The notes under the pieces are model-generated. The model was not told where the DNA came from. It saw nothing but the letters and a program-made list of their open reading frames with translations, and did not search any database. The position numbers and the translations under genes are program-made. A stretch of DNA of 64,000 nucleotides from Fibrisoma limi BUZ 3 (lineage in GTDB: Bacteria; Bacteroidota; Bacteroidia; Cytophagales; Spirosomataceae): the NCBI RefSeq assembly GCF_000296815.2, contig NZ_CAIT01000004.1, forward strand, positions 682,001-746,000, read 5' to 3'. This document shows, one piece after another, positions 8,592 to 16,462 of this stretch. Positions within the stretch are counted from its first letter, which is position 1; the number at the start of each line of letters is the position of its first letter.

Positions 8592-9767
8592 TTATTTTTT
8601 CTTCTTCGGCTTGTCGGCTTTATCCTCGACCTTGTCAGCCTTAGCGGCTTTCTTCGGTTTTTCGTCCTTCTCGGCTTTGGCCGCTTTGGGCTTACTGGCC
8701 TTGCTGCCTTTCTCGATCACACTGGCCTTTTCTTCCTGAATGGGTTCGCCGAGTTCGATGGGTTTCGCCGACTTCTTTGGCTTGGCTTCGTCGGTCGGGG
8801 CTTCCGGACCGGTGCCGGTTACGGAGCCGCGCACGAACGTACCCCACGTCAGATTATCCTTACCCTGCTGCACACGTTTGGCCCGCTCGATGGCCATGTT
8901 GGCGGCTGCCTCGACCACCCACTCAAAATTGGCCTGACCCACCGAATGCAGGTCGGCATCCGGGGCAGGGTTGCAGAAGTCGATGGCAATCGGTACGCCA
9001 TTACGGACGGCGAACTCCACCGTATTAAAATCGTAGCCGAGAGCGTGGTTAAGTTTCAGGACGTAGTCGGTCATGGTCTGAAGCAGCTTCTGGCCCGCGT
9101 CACCGGTCGTTTTCATTTCGGATGCGTAGCGCAGGTGGTGCGGGTTGCGCGGCTCGTAGGGCATGATCCGGACGTCTTTGCCGCCAATGCAGTAGCAGCG
9201 GAAGTAATCCTCAAACTCGATGGCTTCCTGATACAGCATCACCAACTGGCCGGTTTCGTCGTAGGCCCGGAACATCTGCTCGGGGTTGTCGACTTTGTAA
9301 ACGCTCTTCCAGCCACCGCCCGCGTGGGGTTTCATAAACGCCGGGAAGCCGATGTGGTTGAAAATGGCGTCCCAGTCCATGTGCCGCAGGTTGCGGAACG
9401 AGTTGTGGTTGGTATCGTCGGGGCGCTCTTTGGAAGGCAGCAGAATGGTTTTGGGAACCGGCACGCCGATCTGCACGGCCAGGGCATTGTTGAAGAATTT
9501 CTCGTCGGCGGCCCACCAGAATGGATTGTTGACAACGGCCGTACCGGTCAGAGCCGCATTTTTCAGGTACGCTTTGTAGAACGGTACGTCCTGCGAGATG
9601 CGGTCGATGATGACGGCATAGTCCGTGGCGACGCTTTGTTCGACGCGGTCGATGCTAACGAACTCCGCTTGAAACTCGCTTTGTTTTTCATTGACGCGGT
9701 CGACAAACGCCTGGGGAAACGTGTTCTCCTGACCAAAAAGGATACCAATTTTGGTTAAGTTGCTCAT
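8592..9767 (-). CDS. ATP-grasp ligase with lysine/alanine-rich C-terminal tail
   Basis: Of 391 residues, about 1-315 form an ATP-grasp ligase resembling D-Ala-D-Ala-ligase/RimK-type enzymes. It shows a FMKPHAGGGWKSV ATP-binding loop, a YQEAIEFEDYFR hinge region, and the magnesium-binding TVEFAV...IDFCNPAPDAD segment. The last ~70 residues are low-complexity and rich in Lys, Ala, Pro and Glu, ending in four lysines, like a histone-H1-type tail; such a tail is unusual for this family and may bind nucleic acid, a polyanion or a partner. The enzyme should form an amide or peptide bond using ATP. It is the second putative amidoligase of the cluster. ATG at 9767; a 12-bp hairpin follows the gene. 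Confidence 0.85.
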   Translation of the reverse strand: MSNLTKIGILFGQENTFPQAFVDRVNEKQSEFQAEFVSIDRVEQSVATDYAVIIDRISQDVPFYKAYLKNAALTGTAVVNNPFWWAADEKFFNNALAVQIGVPVPKTILLPSKERPDDTNHNSFRNLRHMDWDAIFNHIGFPAFMKPHAGGGWKSVYKVDNPEQMFRAYDETGQLVMLYQEAIEFEDYFRCYCIGGKDVRIMPYEPRNPHHLRYASEMKTTGDAGQKLLQTMTDYVLKLNHALGYDFNTVEFAVRNGVPIAIDFCNPAPDADLHSVGQANFEWVVEAAANMAIERAKRVQQGKDNLTWGTFVRGSVTGTGPEAPTDEAKPKKSAKPIELGEPIQEEKASVIEKGSKASKPKAAKAEKDEKPKKAAKADKVEDKADKPKKKK

Positions 9768-9976
9768 AGTGTGTTGATTATTGGCTTTAATCGGGCGGAA
9801 AAAACCAACAATGGGTCAACATTGCGTGGATTGCTCCCGATTTCATACCGGCAAGATACAGTTTTGCCTGAATCTCAGTGGAGGTAAATTAGGCTGTGGA
9901 GTTGATCGGTATCCGCCAAAATTAACCGCTATAGTACCAGATTATAATTAGAGTGCCTGGAAAGAATAATAATGTT

Positions 9977-9984
9977 TACATTTG
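9977..9984 (+). promoter_or_regulatory. Bacteroidota -7 box TACATTTG
   Basis: The octamer matches TAnnTTTG, the -7 element of Bacteroidota housekeeping promoters. No good TTG lies 19 bases upstream. It precedes a stretch without an ORF that ends in a strong terminator. Confidence 0.45.
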
Positions 9985-9989
9985 CCATA

Positions 9990-10067
9990 TCAAAATGCTG
10001 TAACAAGCATTATGGTGTGGATAGAAGCAAACACCCTGACACAGATTGATGTCAGGGTGTTTTTTTT
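9990..10067 (+). ncRNA. Candidate small RNA in the 9768-10161 gene-free stretch
   Basis: This 394-base gap between two leftward genes holds a rightward unit: a TACATTTG box at 9977, a first short hairpin (AATGCT 9994-9999 with AGCATT 10006-10011) and a strong terminator at 10031-10067. No ORF of note lies between. A transcript of roughly 75-80 nt starting near 9990 is plausible. It could be an antisense or trans-acting RNA, or the terminator could serve a longer unseen transcript. The rest of the gap (9768-9976 and 10068-10161) shows nothing I can name. Confidence 0.35.
10031..10067 (+). terminator. Strong intrinsic terminator
   Basis: An 11-bp perfect stem (10031-10041, arm ACACCCTGACA, with 10050-10060) has an 8-base loop and is followed by a run of eight T. 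It faces rightward although both flanking genes run leftward. Confidence 0.9.
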
Positions 10068-10161
10068 GAGAATAAGTGCGTATTAAATTCCAGAGAGTAA
10101 GCACTGACTTGATGCCGAACGGCAAGTAAAGCACCTAGTGTTACAAAGCAAATCAGCGGCT

Positions 10162-10866
10162 TTAGATCATACTCAGATACTCCGGGAATTGCTGTTTCCA
10201 GACGGGCCAGTCGTGAACACCCCACGGCTTGATATCGAGCCGGTGCCGGATGCCCTTGCGGTTCAGAATACCTGAAATGTGCTGCGTCGAGGGTTTGCAG
10301 AAATCGTACTCCGACGACCCCAGCACGATATTCATGTGGTAAAACTCGTTGTTCTGCGCGTTGGGCAAGTAATCGGGCGGGTTGTTGAAATAAACGTTGT
10401 CGTCGTAGTACCCATTCAGGAATGACCTGATGTCGAAAGCCGCCCCCATCGTAAACAGGTGTCCGACCTGCTCGGGATGCCGGAACGCAAAGTTTAGCGC
10501 CTGGTAACCACCAAAACTGGCCCCGGCTACGCCGATCTTCTGTACGTTACATTCCCGCTGGATACCCGGCACCAGTTCGTGGTGGATGAAGCGGTCGTAG
10601 AGTACGTGGTTCCAGATGCGGGTGCCGGGGTGGAGGTGCTTGCCGTACCAGCTATCCCGGTCGATGCTGTCCACGCAGTACAGCTTCACCTTACCGGTCT
10701 CGACGAACCACCGGGCCGTTTCGATCATCCCGAAATCTTTGTACTCATAAAAACGGCCCATAGATGTCGGAAACATCAGAACCGGATAGCCCCAGTTGCC
10801 GAAGACCAGGAGCTCAATGTCGCGGCCGAGGTGGTGCGAATACCACTTGCGATAAGATTCGTGCAA
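10162..10866 (-). CDS. Small alpha/beta-hydrolase esterase, TTG start
   Basis: The 234-residue protein is a compact alpha/beta hydrolase of the putative-esterase type, without signal peptide. It has the nucleophile elbow GASFGG with S117, a probable acid at D188 (SSEYDF) and H218 (WGVHDW). The first in-frame start after the upstream stop is TTG at 10866. The next ATG is 30 codons in and would remove the first conserved strand (HLGRDIELLVFG), so TTG is preferred. It is the rightmost leftward gene of the amidoligase-type cluster, about 395 bases upstream of the ATP-grasp gene, and could hydrolyse or trim an ester or amide product. It is divergent from the secreted esterase at 10980. Substrate unknown. 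Confidence 0.85.
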   Translation of the reverse strand: MHESYRKWYSHHLGRDIELLVFGNWGYPVLMFPTSMGRFYEYKDFGMIETARWFVETGKVKLYCVDSIDRDSWYGKHLHPGTRIWNHVLYDRFIHHELVPGIQRECNVQKIGVAGASFGGYQALNFAFRHPEQVGHLFTMGAAFDIRSFLNGYYDDNVYFNNPPDYLPNAQNNEFYHMNIVLGSSEYDFCKPSTQHISGILNRKGIRHRLDIKPWGVHDWPVWKQQFPEYLSMI

Positions 10867-10979
10867 ATCGAAGAATGGTTAAGATTGACATGAATTATGT
10901 TGCTGAAAATTAAGCAAAGCAGCATAAACCACAAATTGCGACGATAGGTAAGCCAAAAAAATGGCTACTTTGCAAAATC

Positions 10980-11852
10980 GTGACGTTTGTATTTACCCTG
11001 TTGATTTGCTTTATGGCTGATTTTTCGCCGGCCCTGACCCACGCCGAACCGCCTGCGGTGACGGTGGTGCGGGATGATTCGTTGTATTCGGTTCCGTTGA
11101 AACGTACCGTTCGGCTGGACATTATGCTGCCGCCCGGTTACCGCCCGACCGATGCCCCGTATCCTACATTGTACCTCAACGACGGCCAGGATCTGCCCCG
11201 GCTGCGCATGAGGGCCGTACTGGACTCGCTGTATCAGCAACAAACCATCCGGCCGTTCGTGCTGGTGGCTATTCACGCCGGCGACCGGATTCAGGAATAC
11301 GGTACGGCCGCCCGCGCCGATTACATGGAGCGGGGGAGTAAAGCCGATCTGTACACTGATTTTGTGCTGACGGAGCTGCTGCCCTACGTCCGGAAGCACT
11401 ACCGCGTCAGCGACCGGGCCGATCAGTCAGTATTTGCCGGCTTTTCGCTGGGCGGCCTGTCGGCGTTTGACATCGTGTTTCACCACCCGGAGCGGTTCAG
11501 CAAAGCGGGCGTATTCTCGGGTTCGTTCTGGTGGCGCAGCAAGGCGTTCGACAGTACGTACTCAGACGATACCGACCGAATCATGCACAACCTCGTCCGG
11601 GCAGGCAAGCACCACAACAACCTCAGCTTCTGGTTCGAGACCGGCACCGACGACGAAACCAGCGACCGGAACAACAACGGCATCATCGACGCCATTGAGG
11701 ACACGACTGATCTGATTGATGAACTGGTGACGATCGGTTACCACCGCACCAACGACATCCGCTACGTGGAAGTGCAGGGTGGGCAGCACAACCAGGAAAC
11801 CTGGTCGGCCGTGATGCCCGATTTTCTGACATGGGCTTTCGGTAAGCAGTGA
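10980..11852 (+). CDS. Secreted alpha/beta-hydrolase esterase (putative esterase family), GTG start
   Basis: The 290-residue protein starts at GTG 10980; this start keeps a signal peptide (about 1-22, ending THA), which the next ATG would lose. It belongs to the putative-esterase family (feruloyl/acetyl-xylan-esterase-like): PPGYRPTDAPYPTLYLNDGQD, elbow GFSLGG with S156, and a terminal His in GGQHNQETW. A DRNNNGIIDAIED stretch looks like a calcium-binding EF-hand or dockerin-type loop inserted near the acid residue. A TACTTTGC box ends only a few bases before the start, so a leaderless or very short-leader mRNA is possible. It is followed by a GH16 lipoprotein and a large esterase-like protein, suggesting polysaccharide breakdown outside the cytoplasm. 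Confidence 0.87.
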   Translation: MTFVFTLLICFMADFSPALTHAEPPAVTVVRDDSLYSVPLKRTVRLDIMLPPGYRPTDAPYPTLYLNDGQDLPRLRMRAVLDSLYQQQTIRPFVLVAIHAGDRIQEYGTAARADYMERGSKADLYTDFVLTELLPYVRKHYRVSDRADQSVFAGFSLGGLSAFDIVFHHPERFSKAGVFSGSFWWRSKAFDSTYSDDTDRIMHNLVRAGKHHNNLSFWFETGTDDETSDRNNNGIIDAIEDTTDLIDELVTIGYHRTNDIRYVEVQGGQHNQETWSAVMPDFLTWAFGKQ

Positions 11853-11881
11853 GAAAAGCGAACCCCCGTGCTTTTGTGGCT

Positions 11882-12706
11882 ATGCTAAAACTACTTTTTG
11901 CTACCGGCGTAGCGGCCCTGATTGCCTGCGGAGCAACCGAGCCCACTGTACCGGCTGTTCAGTCGCCGGGAACTGCGCCCACCGCCCGCAAGCTGGTCTG
12001 GGCCGATGAGTTTGACAAAGCGGGCCTGCCCGATACGACCAAATGGGCCTACGAAGTGGGTGGCAACGGCTGGGGCAACAATGAACTACAGTTTTACACC
12101 AACCGGCGCGCCGACAACGCCCGTAGCGAGGGCGGTAAGCTCATCATTGAAGCGAAAAAGGAAGACTATCAGGGCCGAAACTACACCTCAGCCCGGCTGC
12201 TGACCCGGGGCAAAGCGGAGTGGAAATACGGCCGTATCGAAGCCCTGGCCAAGCTCCCGGCCGGTCGCGGTACGTGGCCCGCTGTCTGGATGCTGGGCAA
12301 GAATATACCAACGGCCGGCTGGCCCCGCTGTGGTGAAATCGACATCATGGAACACGTCGGCTTCGACGAAGGGGTTGTTCACGGTACGGTCCATACCGAA
12401 GCCTACAACCACGGTAAGAAAACGCAGAAAGGCCAGCAAACGCCCGTGCCCGACGCTACCCAGGCTTTTCATCTGTACGCCATCGAATGGACTCCCGATA
12501 AGATAGATTTCTTCATCGACGATCGGAAATACTACACCGTGGAGAAGTCGGTTTTGGGCAGTACCGTAGCCGAATGGCCATTCGACCAGCCGTTCTATCT
12601 GATCCTGAACGTAGCTGTAGGCGGCAACTGGGGTGGTCAGAAAGGCGTCGACGAAACCATCTGGCCCCGGCGTATGGAGGTAGACTACGTGCGGGTGTAT
12701 CAGTAA
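11882..12706 (+). CDS. GH16 family glycoside hydrolase, lipoprotein
   Basis: The 274-residue protein starts at the ATG at 11882. That start gives a lipoprotein signal ending L-I-A-C with C16 as lipid anchor; an upstream GTG would add 11 charged residues before it. It is a glycoside hydrolase family 16 enzyme, most like beta-1,3(1,4)-glucanases/laminarinases, with the catalytic motif E152-I-D-I-M-E157 (nucleophile and acid/base) and the WADEF and GNGWGNNELQ segments near the N-terminus. It should cleave beta-glucans at the cell surface or in the periplasm. It begins 29 bases after the secreted esterase and is probably co-transcribed with it. A terminator follows at 12737. Confidence 0.92.
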   Translation: MLKLLFATGVAALIACGATEPTVPAVQSPGTAPTARKLVWADEFDKAGLPDTTKWAYEVGGNGWGNNELQFYTNRRADNARSEGGKLIIEAKKEDYQGRNYTSARLLTRGKAEWKYGRIEALAKLPAGRGTWPAVWMLGKNIPTAGWPRCGEIDIMEHVGFDEGVVHGTVHTEAYNHGKKTQKGQQTPVPDATQAFHLYAIEWTPDKIDFFIDDRKYYTVEKSVLGSTVAEWPFDQPFYLILNVAVGGNWGGQKGVDETIWPRRMEVDYVRVYQ

Positions 12707-12736
12707 GGAATTGTAACGTTTTACGTTGTCAATCAG

Positions 12737-12763
12737 AGCCGTTGCCATCAGGTAACGGCTTTT
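12737..12763 (+). terminator. Intrinsic terminator after the GH16 gene
   Basis: A 10-bp stem with one wobble pair (12737-12746, arm AGCCGTTGCC, with 12751-12760), a four-base loop and a short T-run follow the GH16 stop codon by 30 bases. Confidence 0.75.
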
Positions 12764-12813
12764 CTGCTATATTGCTCAACGCATTGCCTCCCGTTTAACA
12801 CAACCTGCCATCT

Positions 12814-14535
12814 ATGAATCGACTCACTACACTCCTGATGCTTTGCTTTGGGCTGGCCACTACGGCCGCGATGGCCCAGACTACCTTCGCCGTTGCGTTT
12901 ACGGATTCGCAACGTACCCAGCCGCTGGATGGGCGGGTGCTGCTTATTTTGGCCAAAACCCAGTCGCCCGAACCTCGTCAGCAGGTCAGCGATGCCGTCA
13001 GTACGGCGCAGATTTTCGGCAAAGACGTAGATAAGCTGAAACCCCGCGAACTTGTTACGTTCGACGGCTCGGTGTTTGGCTACCCGCAACGGAGCCTTGA
13101 CAAGGTGCCACCCGGCGACTACTACGTACAGGCTGTTCTACATAAGTACGAAACCTTTAACCGAAAGGACGGGCATACCGTTAAACTGCCCGCGGACCGG
13201 GGCGAAGGACAGAACTGGCGCACGGCTCCCGGCAATCTTTTCAGCAAACCTCTCAGGATCAGCATCCGGCCGGGCGCGAAACAGCGATTCACCGTGCTGA
13301 TGGATCAGGTAAACCCGCCGATTCCGGAGCCGAAAGACACAAAGTTCATCAAACACATCAAGATTCAGAGTAAGCGCCTGACCGAATTTTGGGGACGGCC
13401 TATGTACCTGGGCGCACACGTACTGCTGCCGGCCGGCTTCGACGAACATCCGGAAGCAAAGTATCCGCTCTGTATCTACCACGGCCATTTCCCGGCCGAC
13501 TTCGACGGGTTCAGCGAAACGCCCCCACCCGCCAACATGGACACGACGGACTATATTGAACGGTTCAAGGTGCGGGGCTACAAGAAACTAGTGGCGCAGG
13601 AAGCACATGATTTTTATAAAAAGTGGACCAGTAAGGACTTTCCGCGCATGCTGATTGTCGAGATTCAGCACGCTAATCCCTACTACGACGATTCCTACGC
13701 CGTCAATTCCGAAAACCTTGGCCCTTACGGCGACGCGATCATGTATGAACTACTACCCGAAATCGAAAAGAGGTTTCGTGGCATTGGGCAGGGCTGGGCA
13801 CGGTTCACATACGGCGGCTCAACGGGTGGCTGGGAAGCGCTGGCCGCGCAGGTTTTCTATCCCGACGAATTTAACGGTTGTTTCGCAGCCTGTCCGGACC
13901 CGATTTCATTTTCGGCTTACACTGTCGTTAATCTGTACAAAGACAAAAATGCGTACTACGTCGAGGGACCGTTTCGCCGGACACCCCGCCCCGGCCAGCG
14001 GGACTACCTGGGCCACGTGAAGTGCACGCTCGAAGAAAGCAACCACCGCGAACTGGTCCTTGGCACCCACTCTCGCTCGGGCGACCAATTCGACATCTGG
14101 GAGGCTGTGTATTCGCCCGTTGGAGCCGATGGGTATCCCCAGCCGATCTGGAATAAACTGACCGGCGAGATTGATACGACGACTGCTGCCTACTGGCGCG
14201 AACACTACGACCTGCTCCATATTCTGAAGCGCGACTGGAAAACCCTCGGCCCGAAGGTCATGGGCAAGATGCACATCTACTGTGGGGACATGGACAATTA
14301 CTACCTCAACAACGCCGTGTACCTGATGGAGGATTTTCTGAAGCAGACCAGGAACCCGCCCTATGCCGGCGAGGTAGCCTACGGTGACCGGGCCGAACAC
14401 TGCTGGAACGGTGATCCAACCTTACCGAATCACATCACGCGACTCCGCTACAACACCATGTACATTGACAAGATCCTGAAACGTATTGAAGCCAATCACC
14501 CTCAGGGAGCCGACCTGACGAGCTGGAGGTATTGA
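12814..14535 (+). CDS. Secreted esterase-like alpha/beta-hydrolase, large
   Basis: The 573-residue protein has a clean signal peptide (about 1-21, ending AMAQ). Roughly residues 20-175 form a beta-rich N-terminal part (LPPGDYYVQAVLHKYE style). The rest is an alpha/beta hydrolase with YGGSTGGW as nucleophile elbow and a late ..AEHCWNG.. histidine. The length and the N-terminal region recall the putative-esterase proteins found with glycan-degrading genes in Bacteroidota. It acts in the periplasm or outside; substrate not determined. It has its own unit after the terminator at 12737 and is followed by a purine/pyrimidine inverted repeat. Confidence 0.8.
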   Translation: MNRLTTLLMLCFGLATTAAMAQTTFAVAFTDSQRTQPLDGRVLLILAKTQSPEPRQQVSDAVSTAQIFGKDVDKLKPRELVTFDGSVFGYPQRSLDKVPPGDYYVQAVLHKYETFNRKDGHTVKLPADRGEGQNWRTAPGNLFSKPLRISIRPGAKQRFTVLMDQVNPPIPEPKDTKFIKHIKIQSKRLTEFWGRPMYLGAHVLLPAGFDEHPEAKYPLCIYHGHFPADFDGFSETPPPANMDTTDYIERFKVRGYKKLVAQEAHDFYKKWTSKDFPRMLIVEIQHANPYYDDSYAVNSENLGPYGDAIMYELLPEIEKRFRGIGQGWARFTYGGSTGGWEALAAQVFYPDEFNGCFAACPDPISFSAYTVVNLYKDKNAYYVEGPFRRTPRPGQRDYLGHVKCTLEESNHRELVLGTHSRSGDQFDIWEAVYSPVGADGYPQPIWNKLTGEIDTTTAAYWREHYDLLHILKRDWKTLGPKVMGKMHIYCGDMDNYYLNNAVYLMEDFLKQTRNPPYAGEVAYGDRAEHCWNGDPTLPNHITRLRYNTMYIDKILKRIEANHPQGADLTSWRY

Positions 14536-14626
14536 AGAGGGGAGGAAAGGGAAGAGAGGGAGAAAAGGAGAAGGGAGGAAGGGTACGGCTAATTCTTTCC
14601 TCCGTTCCTCCTTTTCTCCTTCATTT
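14536..14626. repeat. Purine/pyrimidine-rich inverted repeat, copy 1
   Basis: A nearly pure purine arm (GGAGGAAAGGG-type runs, about 14536-14587) is separated by a short mixed spacer from a pyrimidine arm (about 14594-14622) that ends CTTCATTTC. The arms can pair into a long imperfect hairpin. It fills the space between two converging genes, so it may terminate both. A related copy lies at 44076. Confidence 0.75.
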
Positions 14627-15676
14627 CTACAGGCCCGCTAAAAACGCCATGGTGTCGATTCCATCAGGGTAGTCGGTCAGGCCGGGGCGCTGGGTTTGCC
14701 CGAAAGCGACGCTGCCCGGGTACCAGCCCGTGCCGTCGCCCCGGTCGGCCGACGCAACGACCTGAATCTTGTCGGCGCGTTCGGTCAGGAGCGCCGTTAC
14801 ATCATCCGTCGTCTGGTACGTCTGGTAATACACGACCGAGATCGGCGACACCAGACCCGGGTTCTCCGTCAGCAACAGAAAGCCGTTGTCGAAGTGGGGC
14901 ACCTGGTTAACCAGGTAGATTGACTTGTTGTAGTCGTAGTTATTCAGGTACTTATGATGATTCAGGAAGTCAGGCAACTGGGGTTCGAGGGTTTGCAATA
15001 AACCCGTGAAATTATAATCGTCCGGAACCAGCAGCGTAGAAATATTACGGCATCCCAGGCCGAAGTAATCCAGCAGGTCGTGGCCCAGTTTTTCGAACTC
15101 CGGTTGCCCTTCGGCACCCATCAACAGACCCACGGAAGTGCGGTTTCTGCGGATTACATGCGGTTTTTTGGCAAAATAGTACTCAAAGTACCGGGCGGTA
15201 TTATCGCTGCCGGTAGCAATGTAAGCTTCGGCCGCATTCAGCCGTTCGGCCACCTCAATGTACGCCGAAAAAGCCGGATTTATCTCCTTTATTTTTTGTA
15301 TTAAATATTGAATTAGTACAAAATCTTGGGAGCTCAATTTAGCCAGCACTTTGTGTCCGCTGACGAGTATACAAAGCAGATCGTGAAAACCAACCGCCGG
15401 TATATTGCCCGCCATAACCACCCCCACGACCCGGGGAACGACCGGTGTATCTGTGCCAGACTGGTCGGTATAAGAATGAGCCCAGGGAAGTAATTTGTCG
15501 GCCGCGAGGAATTCATCGGCAATTGCCTGAAGAGCACTTAGCGAATTGTTGGGAGTAAACCAGTTGTTTTTCTGATGAGCCTGGTGGGCAAGTTCAGTCA
15601 ATTCAGATTGCGCGCCGGGCGAACGCAGAAAGTCACCCAACGCCACGAACGTTTGCAGTCGTTCTGATTGCAGCAT
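14627..15676 (-). CDS. Acyl-CoA reductase (LuxC-like)
   Basis: The 349-residue protein matches the acyl-CoA reductase/LuxC-type aldehyde-dehydrogenase fold found widely in Bacteroidota. It has VVPRVVGVVMAGNIPAVGFHD near residue 80, ATGSDNTARYFEYYF, and FGLGCRNIS, which holds the probable catalytic cysteine. The family reduces an acyl-CoA or acyl thioester to an aldehyde with NAD(P)H. It is divergent from a 2[4Fe-4S] ferredoxin gene; this pairing may be functional, but that is inference. ATG at 15676. Confidence 0.85.
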   Translation of the reverse strand: MLQSERLQTFVALGDFLRSPGAQSELTELAHQAHQKNNWFTPNNSLSALQAIADEFLAADKLLPWAHSYTDQSGTDTPVVPRVVGVVMAGNIPAVGFHDLLCILVSGHKVLAKLSSQDFVLIQYLIQKIKEINPAFSAYIEVAERLNAAEAYIATGSDNTARYFEYYFAKKPHVIRRNRTSVGLLMGAEGQPEFEKLGHDLLDYFGLGCRNISTLLVPDDYNFTGLLQTLEPQLPDFLNHHKYLNNYDYNKSIYLVNQVPHFDNGFLLLTENPGLVSPISVVYYQTYQTTDDVTALLTERADKIQVVASADRGDGTGWYPGSVAFGQTQRPGLTDYPDGIDTMAFLAGL

Positions 15677-15729
15677 GTATTCGATAAAAGATGAGTACTC
15701 AGATAGGAACCTCTAAAATTTATTTTTAG

Positions 15730-15760
15730 TTTGGCGCCAACCTTTAAATAATTATATTTG
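15730..15760 (+). promoter_or_regulatory. Promoter of the ferredoxin gene, with overlapping palindrome
   Basis: TTTG (15730-15733), then exactly 19 bases, then TATATTTG (15753-15760) is a textbook Bacteroidota promoter. The predicted start site is near 15767, giving a ~44-nt leader for the ferredoxin. The -33 box is part of a perfect 10-bp palindrome TTGGCGCCAA (15731-15740), which could be an operator. Confidence 0.75.
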
Positions 15761-15783
15761 TTGTTCAATCTAAAGATAACTGA

Positions 15784-16161
<378 letters not shown>

Positions 16162-16182
16162 GCAACCATACGTATACAGAAC

Positions 16183-16217
16183 AAAAAGCCCGACCTGCGC
16201 AGGTCGGGCTTTTTGTT
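16183..16217 (+). terminator. Intrinsic terminator after ferredoxin
   Basis: A perfect 14-bp stem (16183-16196 with 16201-16214, core AGCCCGACCT) with loop GCGC has T-rich sequence on the right and A-rich on the left, so it can work in both directions. Confidence 0.92.
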
Positions 16218-16462
16218 TTAGCTCTTTACCGAGCTAACGATACTAAACAATTTCAGAGAAGTTATGTTTTTAAGCATTTCGATTAAATTTTGAGAAAAAT
16301 TCAAAAAAGTAGCTTTGTTTTTATGCTATTTACAATGAAAAATTATAATAAATGATGAAAAATAGGTTTTTGGCGTAACTTCCTATTGCTCATATAATAT
16401 TTTGTGATAAAATTTGTGACAATATTATAGTAGGTAATTTTACAGCAAAACAGAATATTATT

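Noticed and set aside
16371-16390. Possible sigma-54 promoter (TGGC...TTGC) before the porin-amt unit
   Set aside because: The spacing between GG and GC is 16 rather than the required 12 bases apart.
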